A stretch of 64,000 nucleotides of DNA from Ehretia macrophylla (GCA_037974665.1 CM075767.1:88066644-88130643), one strand, 5' to 3'. Shown: positions 36,136 through 48,214, numbered from the stretch's first letter. Notes: generated from the letters alone by a model not told the origin. Numbers and translations: made by a program.

Positions 36136-36693
36136 CCTTTTCAATTTTTTTTGCTCCGGTTAGGGTTGCCAAGATACTTTATCCACCAAATTTCTATTAT
36201 CGAATCTCACGGCACATTGGGCAAGACAACTTCGCTTCACGTGGAGGCTGGGCCCGCAAACCGAGGGCGTAGGGCTTATGACCACGTCTCTATCGCTCCG
36301 GTGCCCAAAACTTTTGATCCGTAAAGAGTTACGCGGCGTATAGCATACCGTTGCAAAGCTCTCCAAGAGCTTTACGACGGGGGCAGCCAACGTGCTCGTT
36401 GTGCCATTTTTGGAGCCCAAAATCGAACGTTTGCATCAGTTTCGGGCCACTTTTCTTCTTTTGCTCTGTATTTCCTTCCTGGATCGTACGTCATGAGCTG
36501 TTAAAAGGACGACAACCATACTCGCGGGACATTAGAGGGCCCTACAACGCGTCAATATCAGGACTTGCGAGGATGCTGCATTGTTGAAGCTGATGAGTTG
36601 TCGTTAAGCCCATTGGGCCTTCTGAATTGTCCATCTCTCTACACTAGGACTGTGAACTGTTAACACATAAAGGAATTGTGCCCTCAACATGAC

Positions 36694-36812
36694 GAGTGCG
36701 ATCATACCAGCACTAATGCACCGGATCCCATCAGAACTCCGAAGTCAAGCGTGCTTGGGCGAGAGTAGTACTAGGATGGGTGACCCCCAGGGAAGTCCTC
36801 GTGTTGCACCCC
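36694..36812 (+). rRNA. 5S rRNA gene, copy 40
   Basis: Full length with three changes: G2A, T53C, T96A. Confidence 0.95.
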
Positions 36813-37372
36813 CCTTTTCAATTTTTTTTTGCTCCGGTTAGGGTTGCCAAGATGCTTTATCCACCACATTTCTATTATTGAATCCCACGGCACCTTGGGC
36901 AAGACAACTTCGCTTCTCGTGGAGGCTGGGCCCACAAACCGAGGACGTAGGGCTTGTGACCAGGTCTCCGTCGATCCGGTGCCCATAACTTTTGATCCGT
37001 AAGGAGTTACGCGGCGCACAGCATACCGTTGCAAAGCTCTCCGAGAGCTCTACAACGGGGGTAGCAAGCTTGCTCACTTTGCCCGTTTTTGGAGCCCAAA
37101 ATATAATGTTTTCATCAGCTTCGGGCCACTTTTCTTCTTTTGCTCTATTTTTCCGTCCCGGATCGTACGTCATGAGTTGTTAAAAGGACGACAACCTTAC
37201 TTGCGGGACATTATAGGGCCCTAAAACGCGTCAATATCACGTCTTGTGAGGATGCTGCGTTGTTGAAGCGGATGGGTTGTCGTTAAGCCCATTAGGCCTT
37301 CTGAATGGTCCATCTCTCTGGGCTGGGACTGTGAACCGTTAACACATAAAGGAATTGTGCCCTCAAGAAGAC

Positions 37373-37491
37373 GAGTGCGATCATACCAGCACTAATGCAC
37401 CGGATCCCATCAGAACTCCGAAGTTAAGCGTGCTTGGGCGAGAGTAGTACTTGGATGGGTGACCCCCTGGGAAGTCCTCGTGTTGCACCCC
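37373..37491 (+). rRNA. 5S rRNA gene, copy 41
   Basis: Full length with only two changes: G2A and A80T. Second closest to the majority sequence among full-length copies. Confidence 0.96.
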
Positions 37492-38049
37492 ATTTTTCAA
37501 TTTTTTTTGCTCCGGTTAAGGTTGCCAAGAGACTTTATCCACCACATTTCTATTATCGAATCTCACGGCATATTGGGCAAGACAACTTCGCTTCACGTGG
37601 AGGCTGGGCTCGCATACCGAGGGCGAGGGCTTATGACCAGGTCTCCGTCGCTACGGTGCCCATAACTTTTGATCCGTAAGGAGTTACGCGGTGCACAGCT
37701 TACCGTTGCAAAGCTCTCCGAGAGCTCTACGACAGGGGCAGCCAGCTTGCTTGTTGTGCCCATTTTTTGGGCCCAAAATTGAACGTTTTCATCAGTTTAG
37801 GGCCACTTTTCTTCTTTTGCTATGTTTTTCCGTCCCAGATCATACGTCATGAGCTGTAAAAAGGACGAAAACCTTACTCGCGGGACATTAGAGGGCCCTA
37901 CAACACGTCGATATCACGTCTTGCGAGGATGCTACGTTGTTGAAACGAATGGGTTGTCGTTAAGCCCATTGGGCCTTCTGAGTGGGCTATCTCTCTAGGC
38001 TGGGACTGTGAACCGTTAACACATAAAGGAATTGTGCCCTCAAAAAGAC

Positions 38050-38168
38050 TAGTGCGACCATACCAGCACTAATGCACCGGATACCATCAGAACTCCGAAG
38101 TTAAGCGTGCTTGGGCGAGAGTAGTACTAGGACGGGTGACCCCCTGGGAAGTCCCCGTGTTGCACCCC
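38050..38168 (+). rRNA. 5S rRNA gene, copy 42 (spacer interrupted by element 2)
   Basis: Full length. Changes: G1T, G2A, T9C, C34A, T84C, T106C. Element 2 is inserted 36 bp after the gene end. Removing it and one ACCAA restores a 677 bp unit. Confidence 0.94.
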
Positions 38169-38199
38169 ATTTTCAATTTTTTTTGCTCCGGTTAGGGTT

Positions 38200-38204
38200 A
38201 CCAA
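38200..38204 (+). repeat. Target site duplication of element 2, left copy (ACCAA)
   Basis: ACCAA precedes the TGTCACGCC start of the LTR and recurs at 47688-47692. Five bases is the usual Ty3/gypsy duplication. The uninterrupted spacer reads GGTTGCCAAGATACTTTATC in neighbouring units. Confidence 0.97.
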
Positions 38205-40458
38205 TGTCACGCCCCGACCCGACCCTGCAAAAGGCCAAGCCCGGACCCGACACACGGACGGAGTCTCCTCTGTACCGCGGACGATCTGAAAACCCTAAAA
38301 TCATCATAATACTTGCGAAAGCCATAAAACAATACTTGCGAAAGCCATAAGCCAACTTTCTTTTAACCAACTTTCCAAACCAAAATGCCAAGCATACTAC
38401 ACAAGTATTTATGCCACTAAACAGTTAGCTATTAGCATGCATTTCCTTACTAGTCACAAGAGTATAAGTTTACAACTTTACATTCTTTCAACTTATACAA
38501 CATAAGACCGTAGAGGCCTCAAACTAGAAAATACATACAAGGCTACAAGCCTCAAAATAAAGCGTCATCCCAACAATATACATATCAAGCAAGGCTAGCA
38601 CAAAATCTGGTAACCAACCACCAGCAAAGCAAAGAAGTGCTATCACGGAAACACCTCTACCTACCCCTCCTCCTCTATTACCTCAATAGGGTTTGCTTCA
38701 ACTACTTCTGTAAAAAAAATATAGTATAGAAAGGAATGAGCAAAAACTATTGCTCAGCAAGGGCAATTGGTCTCAAGGATGGAGATGAGAGGAGTATGCA
38801 ATGCAATTAGTCAAGCAATACATACAAGTATCATATAGAGATACCAATAAAGCCATCAATAAAGCAAGACAAGTATTTAAAGCTGTAAAAACTCATTCAA
38901 AGGATACGATACTCTTTTCACGAGCAACTTTCAAACACGAATTCGATGACGACGCGTTGGCCCAAACCACCTTATAACACCAGTTTGGAATACCCCGGAA
39001 GTATCCATCAACCTACGACCCAAAACTCCTTGGGAGGCAACCCAAGTGAGAAGATGGAATAGGAGCGGAGCTAGAGCAACCAACACTGGCAACCCGAGGC
39101 TACCCAGAGAGGCCCATCACTCACGTGCGAGACACTATGCAATGCAAGACTCGATAAAGCCACACGTTGGAGAATAACAAAGTAGGTTACTCTCGCACGC
39201 AAAAGCAACAATTGATAAGCATTTCAATCCAAATCAATTCAAACAAGTATTTCAAGCAACCCTAAGCATTCTATAGGCATAAAATCAAGAAAACAAGCAA
39301 AAACACAAATCGGCCCCAACTATCAAAACACTACCATTTTCAAACGACCCACGAGTTCTGGAAACCGACTTCGCCAATCCTCCTAGGTCACTATAAGGCA
39401 CGTCTAAAGACCCCGAAACCCTACTTAACCCTAGAATTCACGCAAAGTCCTGTTTTTCCCCTTTGCTCGATTGAACTACAACTATACCAACCAAACACCC
39501 AACCAACGCCATAATCGCACCAAAAGTACTTCCATGGCCTCCCAAAACAATGCCAACACGCAAAACGAGAAAACGCCAAACTCGACCTAACCGACCCCGA
39601 CTTTCACCAAGGCTTAATTCTCATTTTTTCCATTACGCAACCCAAACATACCATGCATTTATGTATTCTAGCACACCTAGCACATTTCTACATCAACGGG
39701 CAGCATAACGGAAAAACTTCATCGTTCCAAGGGTTTACTATTCACAAAACACTATTCAACAACTAATTTAAACTACAATCTCAACATTTAACTGTAGAAA
39801 ATGTTAAAAAGCTATAAATACACGTTCTACAATTGCCAAGGAACATTCTAGAAGCATCAAAACGCTTTAAACAACAATCTACGGATAAAATCTAAAAATC
39901 ACAAAGTTGATACACTTGACATTTAAATGCGCAAATAACATGATTCCCTCACCTTAGGCACTCCTAGTCGCTAGGAAAACAACGCTAGTCACCTCGGAAA
40001 CCACCCCGCCTGAGCTCACGCGAAGATTGAACGATTGGAAGTTGAAAGGTTTTTTTTTTCCCTCTTGGAAGCTCACGGCCTGCTCTCTGTTTCAGCTGCT
40101 ATTTTTTATTTTGTTTTGTTTTAAGCTTATTTAAGTGCTAAGTCTTTGGTCAAAGGTCAAGCCTTGGTCAACTACTTAAATTTGGTCAAAAAAGACTTAT
40201 TTCAATGCATTTTAAGCTAAAATAACTATCACTAATATAAATTTCAGCTAGCAACAAATAAAATATAAAATTTAAGTCATCCAAATACTAGTTTCACTAT
40301 TTGCTGAGGACTAGAAATCGTTCTCTAGCTATCGCTCCCTAAATGCAATGCACGTTGCGACAGCAAAGAAGTAACAATTAATTCTAAAAGAATTTAAGGA
40401 AATATAATTTTTAAAATAATAAACAAGGAATTTTCACATTCCGGGCTCGGGTATTACA
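38205..40458 (-). repeat. Element 2 3' LTR (2254 bp)
   Basis: On the + strand it runs from TGTCACGCCCCG to GGGTATTACA. Compared with the other LTR it is 31 bp shorter overall; an indel tract lies around 38330-38355. The + strand left end is denser in differences than the rest. Confidence 0.95.
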
Positions 40459-40471
40459 CCCTCTCCCCCTT
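40459..40471 (-). other. Element 2 polypurine tract
   Basis: On the - strand this reads AAGGGGGAGAGGG and directly abuts the TGTAATACC start of the 3' LTR. It overlaps the gag-pol stop codon (40470-40472). Confidence 0.9.
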
Positions 40472-41612
40472 AAAACAATTGCGCCCATGCAATTCTTACC
40501 TGGTCAACAAACAACTCCGGATACTGATCCCGAACTTGGTTCTCTCTTTCCCACGTTGCTTCCTCAAACCCATGATGATTCCACATAACCTTTACTAATG
40601 GAATACTCTTTCTGCGAAGCTCCTGAACTTTTCGATCCACAATTCGAATCGGTTTCTCTTCATAAGACAACTTCTCTTCAATCTGCAAAGGCTCTGGTTC
40701 AAGTACAGGTGAAGGGTCTGGATAGTATTTATTTAACATAGACACGTGGAACACATCGTGCAGTCTCGACAAGCTCGGAGGCAAAGCTAACCGATAAGCC
40801 AAAGGACCTATCTTTTCGGTGATCTCATACGGACCCACATACCTGGGACTAAGTTTCCCACTCTTACCGTGCCGAATCAATCCCTTCCGAGGAGAAATCT
40901 TAAGAAACAGCCAATCTCCCAAAGAAAACTCAAGATCTCGACGGTACTTATCCGCATAACTCTTCTGACGACTCTGAGCTGTAAGCATGCGCTGGCGAAT
41001 AAGGTGAACATTATCTACCATCTTAATCATCTCAGGTAACACAGTCGGATCAACTGTTCTCATCTCTCCAACCTCTTCCCAATATAACGGGGATCTGTAT
41101 TTCCGACCATACAACGCCTCGTAGCGAGCCATACCTATAGTAGATTGATAACTATTATTGTAGGCGAACTCCGCTAAAGGCAAAAACTTCTCCCAATTCT
41201 TCCCAAAGTCTAGCACACATGCCCGAAGCATATCTTCCAAGATCCTGATAGTTCTCTCAGACTGGCCATCAGTTTGTGGATGATATGCAGTACTGAAGCT
41301 CAACATAGTTCCCAGGGCCTCTTGCAACTTCTGCCAAAAACGAGATCTGAATCTGGGATCTCTATCTGACACTATACTATGTCGTACACCATGCAATCTC
41401 ACAATATTAGCAACATAAAGCTCAGCTAGCTTATCAAGGCTATCCTGTTTGTTCACGGGAATAAAATGTGTAACTTTAGTCAAGCGGTCCACAACAACCC
41501 AAACAGAATCATATCCTCTCGGAGATCTAGGAAGATCGGTCACAAGGTCCATTGTTATATGTACCCACTTCCATTGCGGAATCGACAATGGCTGTAGAAG
41601 TCCGGCTGGCCT
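40470..41612 (-). pseudogene. Element 2 integrase core and chromodomain-like tail
   Basis: Catalytic residues Asp (codon from 41549), Asp (41366, in VSDRDPRF) and Glu (41258, in [11 protein letters not shown]), with 35 residues between the last two. Then [36 protein letters not shown], and a tail with [18 protein letters not shown], the chromodomain-like module that in chromoviruses directs insertion to particular chromatin. It ends at TAA 40470. Confidence 0.94.
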
Positions 41613-42488
41613 CTAATGCTCAACTTTAACCCTCTGACAAGTCAAACATCTGGATACATACCCAGCAATCTCTCTCTTCATATTGTTCCACCAAAAGTAT
41701 TGTTTCAAATCTCTATACATTTTAGTACTGCCTGGGTGAATCGTATATCTCGAATTATGTGCCTCGGACAGAATCTCATTCTTCAAAGTCGGATCACCAG
41801 GAACACATACTCTGTCCCTGAATCTGAAGATACCATCTGCATGTAATTTAAACTCCGACTCTCCCCTTTTAGCTTTTTCTTGGATTTTCAAGATGTAAGG
41901 ATCAGTCTTCTGAGCCTCTCTGATCTGTGCTAGCAACCCTGACTGAATCTGTAAACTAGCAAATCGAATCCCTACCTCAGTAGCTTCTGGCTTCCATGAA
42001 CAAATTTCTTCCAAAGTCTCCCAATCCTTGATAATTAAGCTTGCAACAGTAGCCTTTCGGCTCAAAGCATCAGCAACAACATTTGCCTTACCTGGAACGT
42101 AGTTAATAGAACAATTGTAACCACTCAATAGCTCTAGCCACCTCCGCTGCCTCATATTCAGATCCTTCTGTGAAAACAAATACTTGAGACTCTTGTGGTC
42201 AGTAAAAATTTCAAATCTGCTACCCCACAAGTAGTGACGCCACTTCTTCAAAGAAAACACAACTGCAGCTAACTCAAGATCATGTGTAGGGTAATTGACT
42301 TCATAAGGTTTCAACTTCCTAGAAGCATAAGCAATCACCTTACCATTCTGCATTAAAACACAGCCCAAACCTTCTTTAGATGCATTACTGTAGACAACAA
42401 AGTTTTCGGTTCCCTCAGGCAAAGCTAGTATAGGAGCTGTAGTTAGTCTCTTCTTCAATTCTTGGAAACTGGATTCACATTTAGCATC
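41613..42488 (-). pseudogene. Element 2 RNase H and integrase zinc-binding part
   Basis: RNase [18 protein letters not shown] has Asn (codon AAT, 42384-42386) where element 1 and the family have the first catalytic Asp. [30 protein letters not shown] and VADALSRK follow. The integrase HHCC region reads [20 protein letters not shown] and RCLTCQRVK. The segment ends at TAG 41613-41615, just before the integrase core. Confidence 0.94.
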
Positions 42489-44441
42489 CTAGTTGTAAGC
42501 AACTTTCTTTCGAGTCAACTGGCTCAAAGGCCCAAAAATTTTGGAAAAGTCTTTAACAAACCTCCGGTAGTAACCTGCCAATCCAAGAAAACTCCGAATC
42601 TTTGACACCGTTTCAGGTCTCTTCCAAGATGAAACAACCTCAATTTTAGCTGGGTCCACTAAAATCCCTCGATCTAAAATGATATGGCCTAGAAAAGATA
42701 TCTGATTCAACCAGAACTCGCACTTGCTGAATTTAGCAAAAAGCTTGTTTTCCTTCAAAGTCTGTAGCACAATCCTCAAGTGTTGTTCATGCTCAGCCTC
42801 ATTCTTCGAGTACACTAAAATGTCGTCAATAAAGATTACGACAAACTGATCAAGATAAGGTCGAAAAACTCTCTGCATCAAGTCCATGAATGTGACTGGA
42901 GCATTCGTCAAACCAAACGGCAACACAACAAATTCATAGTGGCCATATCTGGTCCTGAATGCCGTCTTTGGTATATCGTCACTCCGAATCCTAAGTTGAT
43001 AGTAACCCTGCCTCAAGTCAAATTTGGAGTAAACACTCGCACCCTGCAACTGGTCAAACAATTCTTCAATCAACGGCAAGGGGTATTTGTTCTTAATCGT
43101 GACTTGATTAAGTCCCCTATAATCAATGCATAACCGTAGCGTACCGTCTTTATTTCTCACAACCAACACAGGCGCACCCCACGGCGAAGAACTAGGTTGT
43201 ATAAACCCTTTCTCAAGCAAATTCTGAAGCTGAATTTTTAACTCCTGAAGTTCAGCCAATGCCATTCTATAAGGACTCCTAGAAATTGGCGCAGTGCCTG
43301 GCACAAGATCAATCACGAACTCAATCTCCCTATCCGATGGTAAACCCGGTAATTCCTCGAGAAATATACCAGGGAAGTCTCTAACAATCAGAACCTCATT
43401 CAAACTCAACTTATCAGTAGGCTGATTGATCAAATAAGCTAAGTAAGCTTCGCAACCCCTATTCAACAACTTAGATGTCTTGATCACTGATAAAAGAGGA
43501 ATTCGGGCAGCCCTGCAATTCCCAACAATCTCCAGTACCAGTAGGTCAGGAACCTGAAGATAAACGACCTTTGTTCTACAATCCAACTGAGCATAGTACT
43601 TCTCCAACCAGTCCATTCCCAAAATGATTTCAAAGTCACGGAATGGCAATATAATTAAATCAGCAGGAAATTTACGGTTCTCAATGCATATATCACAAGA
43701 TTTGCAAATAGACTCAGTAACAAATTTTGCACCCAAAGGCGTACTAACTTCAACTTCATGAGGCAGTTTATCAATGCAAACATTCACAGATCGTGCACAT
43801 GCAGGAGTTATAAACGAATGTGTAGCTCCGAGATCAATCAAAACTTTAACTATAGCTGTAGTATTGAGAAGAAAGGTACCTTCCACTATAGCTGTAGTAT
43901 CGGGTAGCTCCTCTGCATCCAGTGCAAAGACCCTAGCCTGAACCCTCTGTGCTGGACGTGCACCTGTAGCCCTATTCTGCACACCTTGGCCTCCAGTACG
44001 GCCCTGAACATTGTTATACTTAGGGCAATCTCTCACCCTATGATCATCGCTTCTACAGCCTGTGCATTTACCACTCTTCCTCCAGCAATTAGCCTCAATA
44101 TGCCCCGATCGATTACAATAGTTACACTGCTGATTTTGCCTTACAACAGTGTTTCCTGTAGGTGCTGGGGCTCTGGCAGGGGTAGGAACTGTACCTCCCT
44201 GCTGGGGTCTAGTCATAGCTGGCCTAGCCTGAATCTGCTGTTGTAGCTGATACGGACGTTGCTGAGGAACCTGTGCAGAAGTCTGATACTGCCTCGGCTG
44301 ACTCTGGCTGCTCTGGCCCAAATACTGTTTCTTACTCAGCTGACTGCTCTCAGCTAACATCTCAGCCTTCAGTTTCTCAAACTTCGAGGCTGCCTGAAAT
44401 GCCTCGGGAAAAGTAGTGTAGGTCTGCCCAGTCAAATGCAA
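42489..44441 (-). pseudogene. Element 2 nucleocapsid, protease and reverse transcriptase part
   Basis: 650 codons between two TAG codons. Two zinc knuckles lie at about residues 106-119 ([14 protein letters not shown], nt 44085-44126) and 126-139 ([14 protein letters not shown], nt 44025-44066). The protease active site [13 protein letters not shown] is near nt 43835 and [16 protein letters not shown] follows. Reverse transcriptase has [47 protein letters not shown] and the FIDD Asp pair (codons 42822-42827). It ends in the connection to RNase H. Leu follows the protease Asp where Ser/Thr is classic. Confidence 0.95.
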
Positions 44442-45089
44442 CTAAATGTCCATTCTCAGCCCACGGACAAACCTATGAATCATCCTCCTAGCTGGCCGTA
44501 CCAACTCGGGCATATACCTCGACAGGCTAACAAACCTAGCCTTGTACTGTGCAACAGTCATATTTCCCTGCTTCAAGGCCACAAACTCATCCTCCCGCCT
44601 TTCCATACCCATCTCGGGAATATACTTGTCTCGAAACTCACTTACAAAATCATCCCATAAATGTGGAACATCCTCACAATCCCACCTCAACCTGACAGTA
44701 TTCCACCACTGCTCTGCATCACCCTCAAACAGGAATGACGCATAATCTATTCTTGCCTCATCAGTGTACCTCAAAGCGGTGAAAATTTTCTCAACACGAT
44801 TAATCCATCTCTTGGCCGCCTCATCATCTGGCTCTCCGAAGAACTTTCCCGGCTCGTGCCTCAGAAATTTCTCTAGCTGGTTATTCTCAACTCTATACCC
44901 CTGTCCACCAGGATTAGCTTGATTTCCCTGGGGATTATTCCTTTCCTGCCTCTGCTCATGCAGCACCTGGGTAATCCAGTCAACCGCTGTAGTCATAGTA
45001 GCCATAAACTGCTCAAGCAACGGTTGCTGACCCTGTTTTGCTGCCTCTTCATCTGACCCTAAACCTTGAGTGCCATGACGTGGCGGCAT
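44442..45089 (-). pseudogene. gag: Element 2 gag, N-terminal and capsid part
   Basis: 215 codons. The start MPPRHGTQG is followed by a Gln/Asn-rich linker and a retrotransposon gag capsid domain: LEKFLRHEPGKFFGEPDDEA, WINRVEKIFTAL, AEQWWNTVRLRW, then LKQGNMTVAQYKARFVSLSR. It ends at the TAG at 44442-44444. The ATG lies 313 bp after the 5' LTR. Confidence 0.93.
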
Positions 45090-45402
45090 AGTAGCAATTC
45101 ACAATAGCTGGCAACATTTAAAAGCAGTTTATAGACAGAAATATAGCACATAAGATTAGATAACACTCAAGTCAATAACAATCAAACATTCTAACACGCA
45201 ATTCACATAACACAAGATTGACATGCCAAACTAATTCACTTTAAACACATAAGCACTACAAGTTCACAAGATCATGCTATAACACTTTATTTCCACTTAA
45301 CAATTATACAATAACATTCTAGCATTTTGGACCTTTACCCCACAGATCGAGAAACATATCCTGGCTCATGCAAGACTATCATGCTCTGATACCACCTAAA
45401 GA
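45090..45402 (-). other. Element 2 leader with initiator-Met tRNA primer-binding site
   Basis: On the - strand TGGTATCAGAGC (45383-45394) begins eight bases after the LTR end. It is an exact complement of the 3' end of plant initiator tRNA-Met, the common primer of plant Ty3/gypsy and Ty1/copia elements. The remaining 290 bases to the gag ATG hold no recognisable feature. Confidence 0.95.
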
Positions 45403-47687
45403 TGTCACGCCCTAACCCAACCCCGCAAAAGGCCAAGCCCAGACCCGACACACGGACAGAGTCTCCTTTGTACCGCGGACGATCCGAAAACCCTAAAATC
45501 ATCATAATACTTGCGAAAGCCATAAAACCATTCAAACAAGCCAACTTTCTTTTAAAAACATACATCCTCTTATTAACCAACTTTCCAAATCAAAATGCCA
45601 TGCATACTACACAAGTATTTATGCCACTAAACAGTTAGCTATTAGCATGCATTTCCTTACTAGTCACAAGAGTATAAGTTTACAACTTTACATTCTTTCA
45701 ACTTATACAACATAAGACCGTAGAGGCCTCAAACTAGAAAATACATACAAGGCTACAAGCCTCAAAATAAAGCGTCATCCCAGCAATATACATATCAAGC
45801 AAGGCTCGCACAAAATCTGGTAACCAACCACTAGCAAAGCAAAGAAGTGCTATCACGGAAACACCTCTACCTGCTCCTCCTCCTCTATTACCTCAATAGG
45901 GTCTGCTTCAACTACTCCTGTAAAAATATAGTATAGAAAGGAATGAGCAAAAACTATTGCTCAGCGAGGGCAATTGGTCTCAAGGACGGAGATGAGAGGA
46001 GTATGCAATGCAATTAGTCAAGCAATACATACAAGTATCATATAGAGATACCAATAAAGCCATCAATAAAGCAAGGCAAGTATTTAAAGCTGTAAACACT
46101 CATTCAAAGGATACGATACTCTTTTCACGAGTAAGTTTCAAACACAAATTTGATGACAACGCGCCGGCCCAAACCACCTTATAACACCAGTTTGGAATAC
46201 CCCGGAAGTATCCATCACCCTATGACCCAAAACTCCCTGGGAGGCAACCCAAGCGAGAAGAGGGAATAGCAGTGGAGCTAGAGCAACCAACACTGGCAAC
46301 CCGAGGCTACCCAGAGAGGCCCATCACTCACGCGCGAGACACTATGTAATGCAAGACTCGATAAAAGGAAAGAAACAAGCGATAAAGCCACATGTGGGAG
46401 AACAACAAAGTAGGTTACTCTCGCACGCAAAAGCAACAAATGGTAAGCAACTCAATCCAAATCAATTCAAACAAGTATTTCAAGCAACCCTAAGCATTCT
46501 ATAGGGATAAAATCAAGAAAACAAGCAACAACTCAAATCGGCCCCAACTATTAAAACACTACCATTTCCAAACGAGCCACGAGTTCTGGAAACCGACTTT
46601 GCCAATCCTCATAGGTCACTATAAGGCACGTCTAAAGACCCCGAAACCATATTTAACCCTGGAATTCACGCAATGTCCCGTTTTTCCCCTTTGCTTGTTT
46701 GAACTACAACTATACCAACCAAACACCCAACCAACACCATAATCGCACCAAAAGTGCTTCCATGGCCTCCCGAAACAATACCAACACGCAAAACGAGAAA
46801 ATGCCAAACTCAACCTAAATGACCCCGACTTTCCCCAAGGCTTAATTCCCGTTTTTTCCATTACGCAACCCAAATAAACCATGCATTTATGCATTCTAGC
46901 ACACCTAGCACATTTCTACATCAACGGACAGCATAACGGAACAACTTCATCGTTCCAAGGGTTTACTATTCATAAAACACTATTCAACAACTAATTTAAA
47001 CTACAATCTCAACATTTAACTGCAGAAAATGTTAAAAAGCTATAAATACACGTTCTACAATTGCCAAGGAACATTCTAGAAGCATCAAAATGCTTTAAAC
47101 AACAAACTACGGATAAAATCTAAAAATCACAAAGTTGATACACTTGACATTTAAACGCACAAATAACATGATTGCCTCACCTTAGGCACTCCTAGTCTCT
47201 AGGAAAACAACGCTAGTCACCTCGGAAACCACCCCGCCCGAGCTCACGCGAAGATTGATAGATTGGAAGTTGAAAGGTTTTTTTTTTCCTCTTGGAAGCT
47301 CACGGCCTGCTCTCTGTTTCAGCTGCTATTTTTTTTTGTTTTTTTTGTTTTAAGCTTATTTAAGTGCTAAGTCTTTGGTCAAAGGTCAAGCCTTGGTCAA
47401 CTACTTAAAATTGGTCAAAAAAGACTTATTTCAATGCATTTTAAGCTAAAATAACTATCACCAATATAAATTTCAGCTAGCAACAAATAAAATATAAAAT
47501 TTAAGTCATCCAAATACTAGTTTCACTATTTGTTGAGGACTAGAAACCGTTCTCTAGCTATCGCTCCCTAAATGCAATGCATGTTGCGACAGCAAAGAAG
47601 TAACAATTAATTCTAAAAGAATTTAAGGAAATATAATTTTCAAAATAATAAACAAGGAATTTTCACATTCCGGGCTCGGGTATTACA
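45403..47687 (-). repeat. Element 2 5' LTR (2285 bp)
   Basis: Homologous along its length to 38205-40458, with the same termini. Bases 46275-46330 include a stretch that is identical in the LTR of element 4 although the surrounding sequence is strongly diverged. Confidence 0.95.
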
Positions 47688-47692
47688 ACCAA
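47688..47692 (+). repeat. Target site duplication of element 2, right copy (ACCAA)
   Basis: Follows the TATTACA end of the LTR. The 5S spacer continues directly as GATGTTTTATCCACC. Confidence 0.97.
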
Positions 47693-48214
47693 GATGTTTT
47701 ATCCACCACATTTCTATTATCGAATCTCACGGCACATTGGGCAAGACAACTTCGCTTCACGTGGACGCTGGGCCCGCAAACCGAGGGCGTAGGGCTTGTG
47801 ACCAGGTCTCCGTCGCTCCGGTGCCCATTACTTTTGATCCGTAAGGAGTTACGTGGCGTACAACATACTGTTGCAAAGCTCTCCGAGAGCTCTACGATGG
47901 GGGAAGCCAGCTTGCTCGCTGTGCCCATATTTTGAGCCCAAAATCAAACGTTTTCATCAGTTTCGGGCCACTTTTCTTCTTTTGCTCTGTCTTTCCGCCC
48001 CGGATCGTAAGTCGTGAGCTTTTAATAGGACGACAACCTTACTCACGGGATATTAGAGGGCCCTACAATGCGTCGATATCATGTCTTGCGAGGATGCTGC
48101 GTTGTTGAAGCCGATGGGTTGTCGTTAAGCCCATTGGGCCTTCTGAATGGGCCATCTCTCTAGGCTGGGACTGTGAACCGTTAGCACATAAAGGAATTGT
48201 GCCCTCAACAAGAC

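Larger units (their letters stand above)
10594..38204 (+). repeat. 5S rDNA tandem array, left block (copies 1-42)
   Basis: Head-to-tail units of 5S gene plus spacer, all on the + strand, usually 674-680 bp. Shorter units are 641 (from 20011), 663 (22007), 652 (22670), 619 (29417), 619 (32069) and 618 (34721). Positions in single-copy entries count from the first G of the 119 bp gene and refer to copy 57, which equals the majority sequence. By analogy with plant 5S genes the internal Pol III promoter is box A about 50-64, intermediate element about 67-72 and box C about 80-97. The first gene is cut by element 1 and the last spacer by element 2. Confidence 0.97.
40470..45089 (-). pseudogene. 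gag-pol: Element 2 gag-pol polyprotein, three premature stops
   Basis: A single frame of about 1540 codons from ATG at 45089 to TAA at 40470, without frameshift. TAG codons lie at 44442-44444, 42489-42491 and 41613-41615. Element 1 has Gln, Trp and Gln at the equivalent sites, so each stop is explained by one C-to-T or G-to-A change. The fused gag-pol layout is typical of plant chromoviruses. Apart from the stops and the RNase H change it looks nearly intact. Confidence 0.95.
38205..47687 (-). mobile_element. Element 2: complete Ty3/gypsy chromovirus (Del/Tekay-like), inserted in 5S spacer
   Basis: 9483 bp, transcribed on the - strand, opposite to the 5S genes. In element order: 5' LTR 45403-47687, primer site 45383-45394, gag-pol 45089-40470, polypurine tract 40471-40459, 3' LTR 40458-38205. 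Perfect ACCAA duplication on both sides. All domains of an autonomous element are in one frame, broken by three TAG codons, and one RNase H catalytic residue is changed. The LTRs differ by a few percent plus indels, so the insertion is not very recent but is far younger than the array. Confidence 0.97.

Noticed and set aside
10600-38200. Many open frames of 60-110 codons on both strands, with similar proteins recurring every unit
   Set aside because: They are by-products of the 5S unit: the same spacer read in several frames, broken at random in different copies, overlapping the 5S gene and antisense to each other. No domain or codon pattern supports a protein.
45383-45394. Possible tRNA-Met gene fragment
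   Set aside because: Only the 12 bases of a primer-binding site are present, at the expected place beside the LTR. No tRNA cloverleaf.
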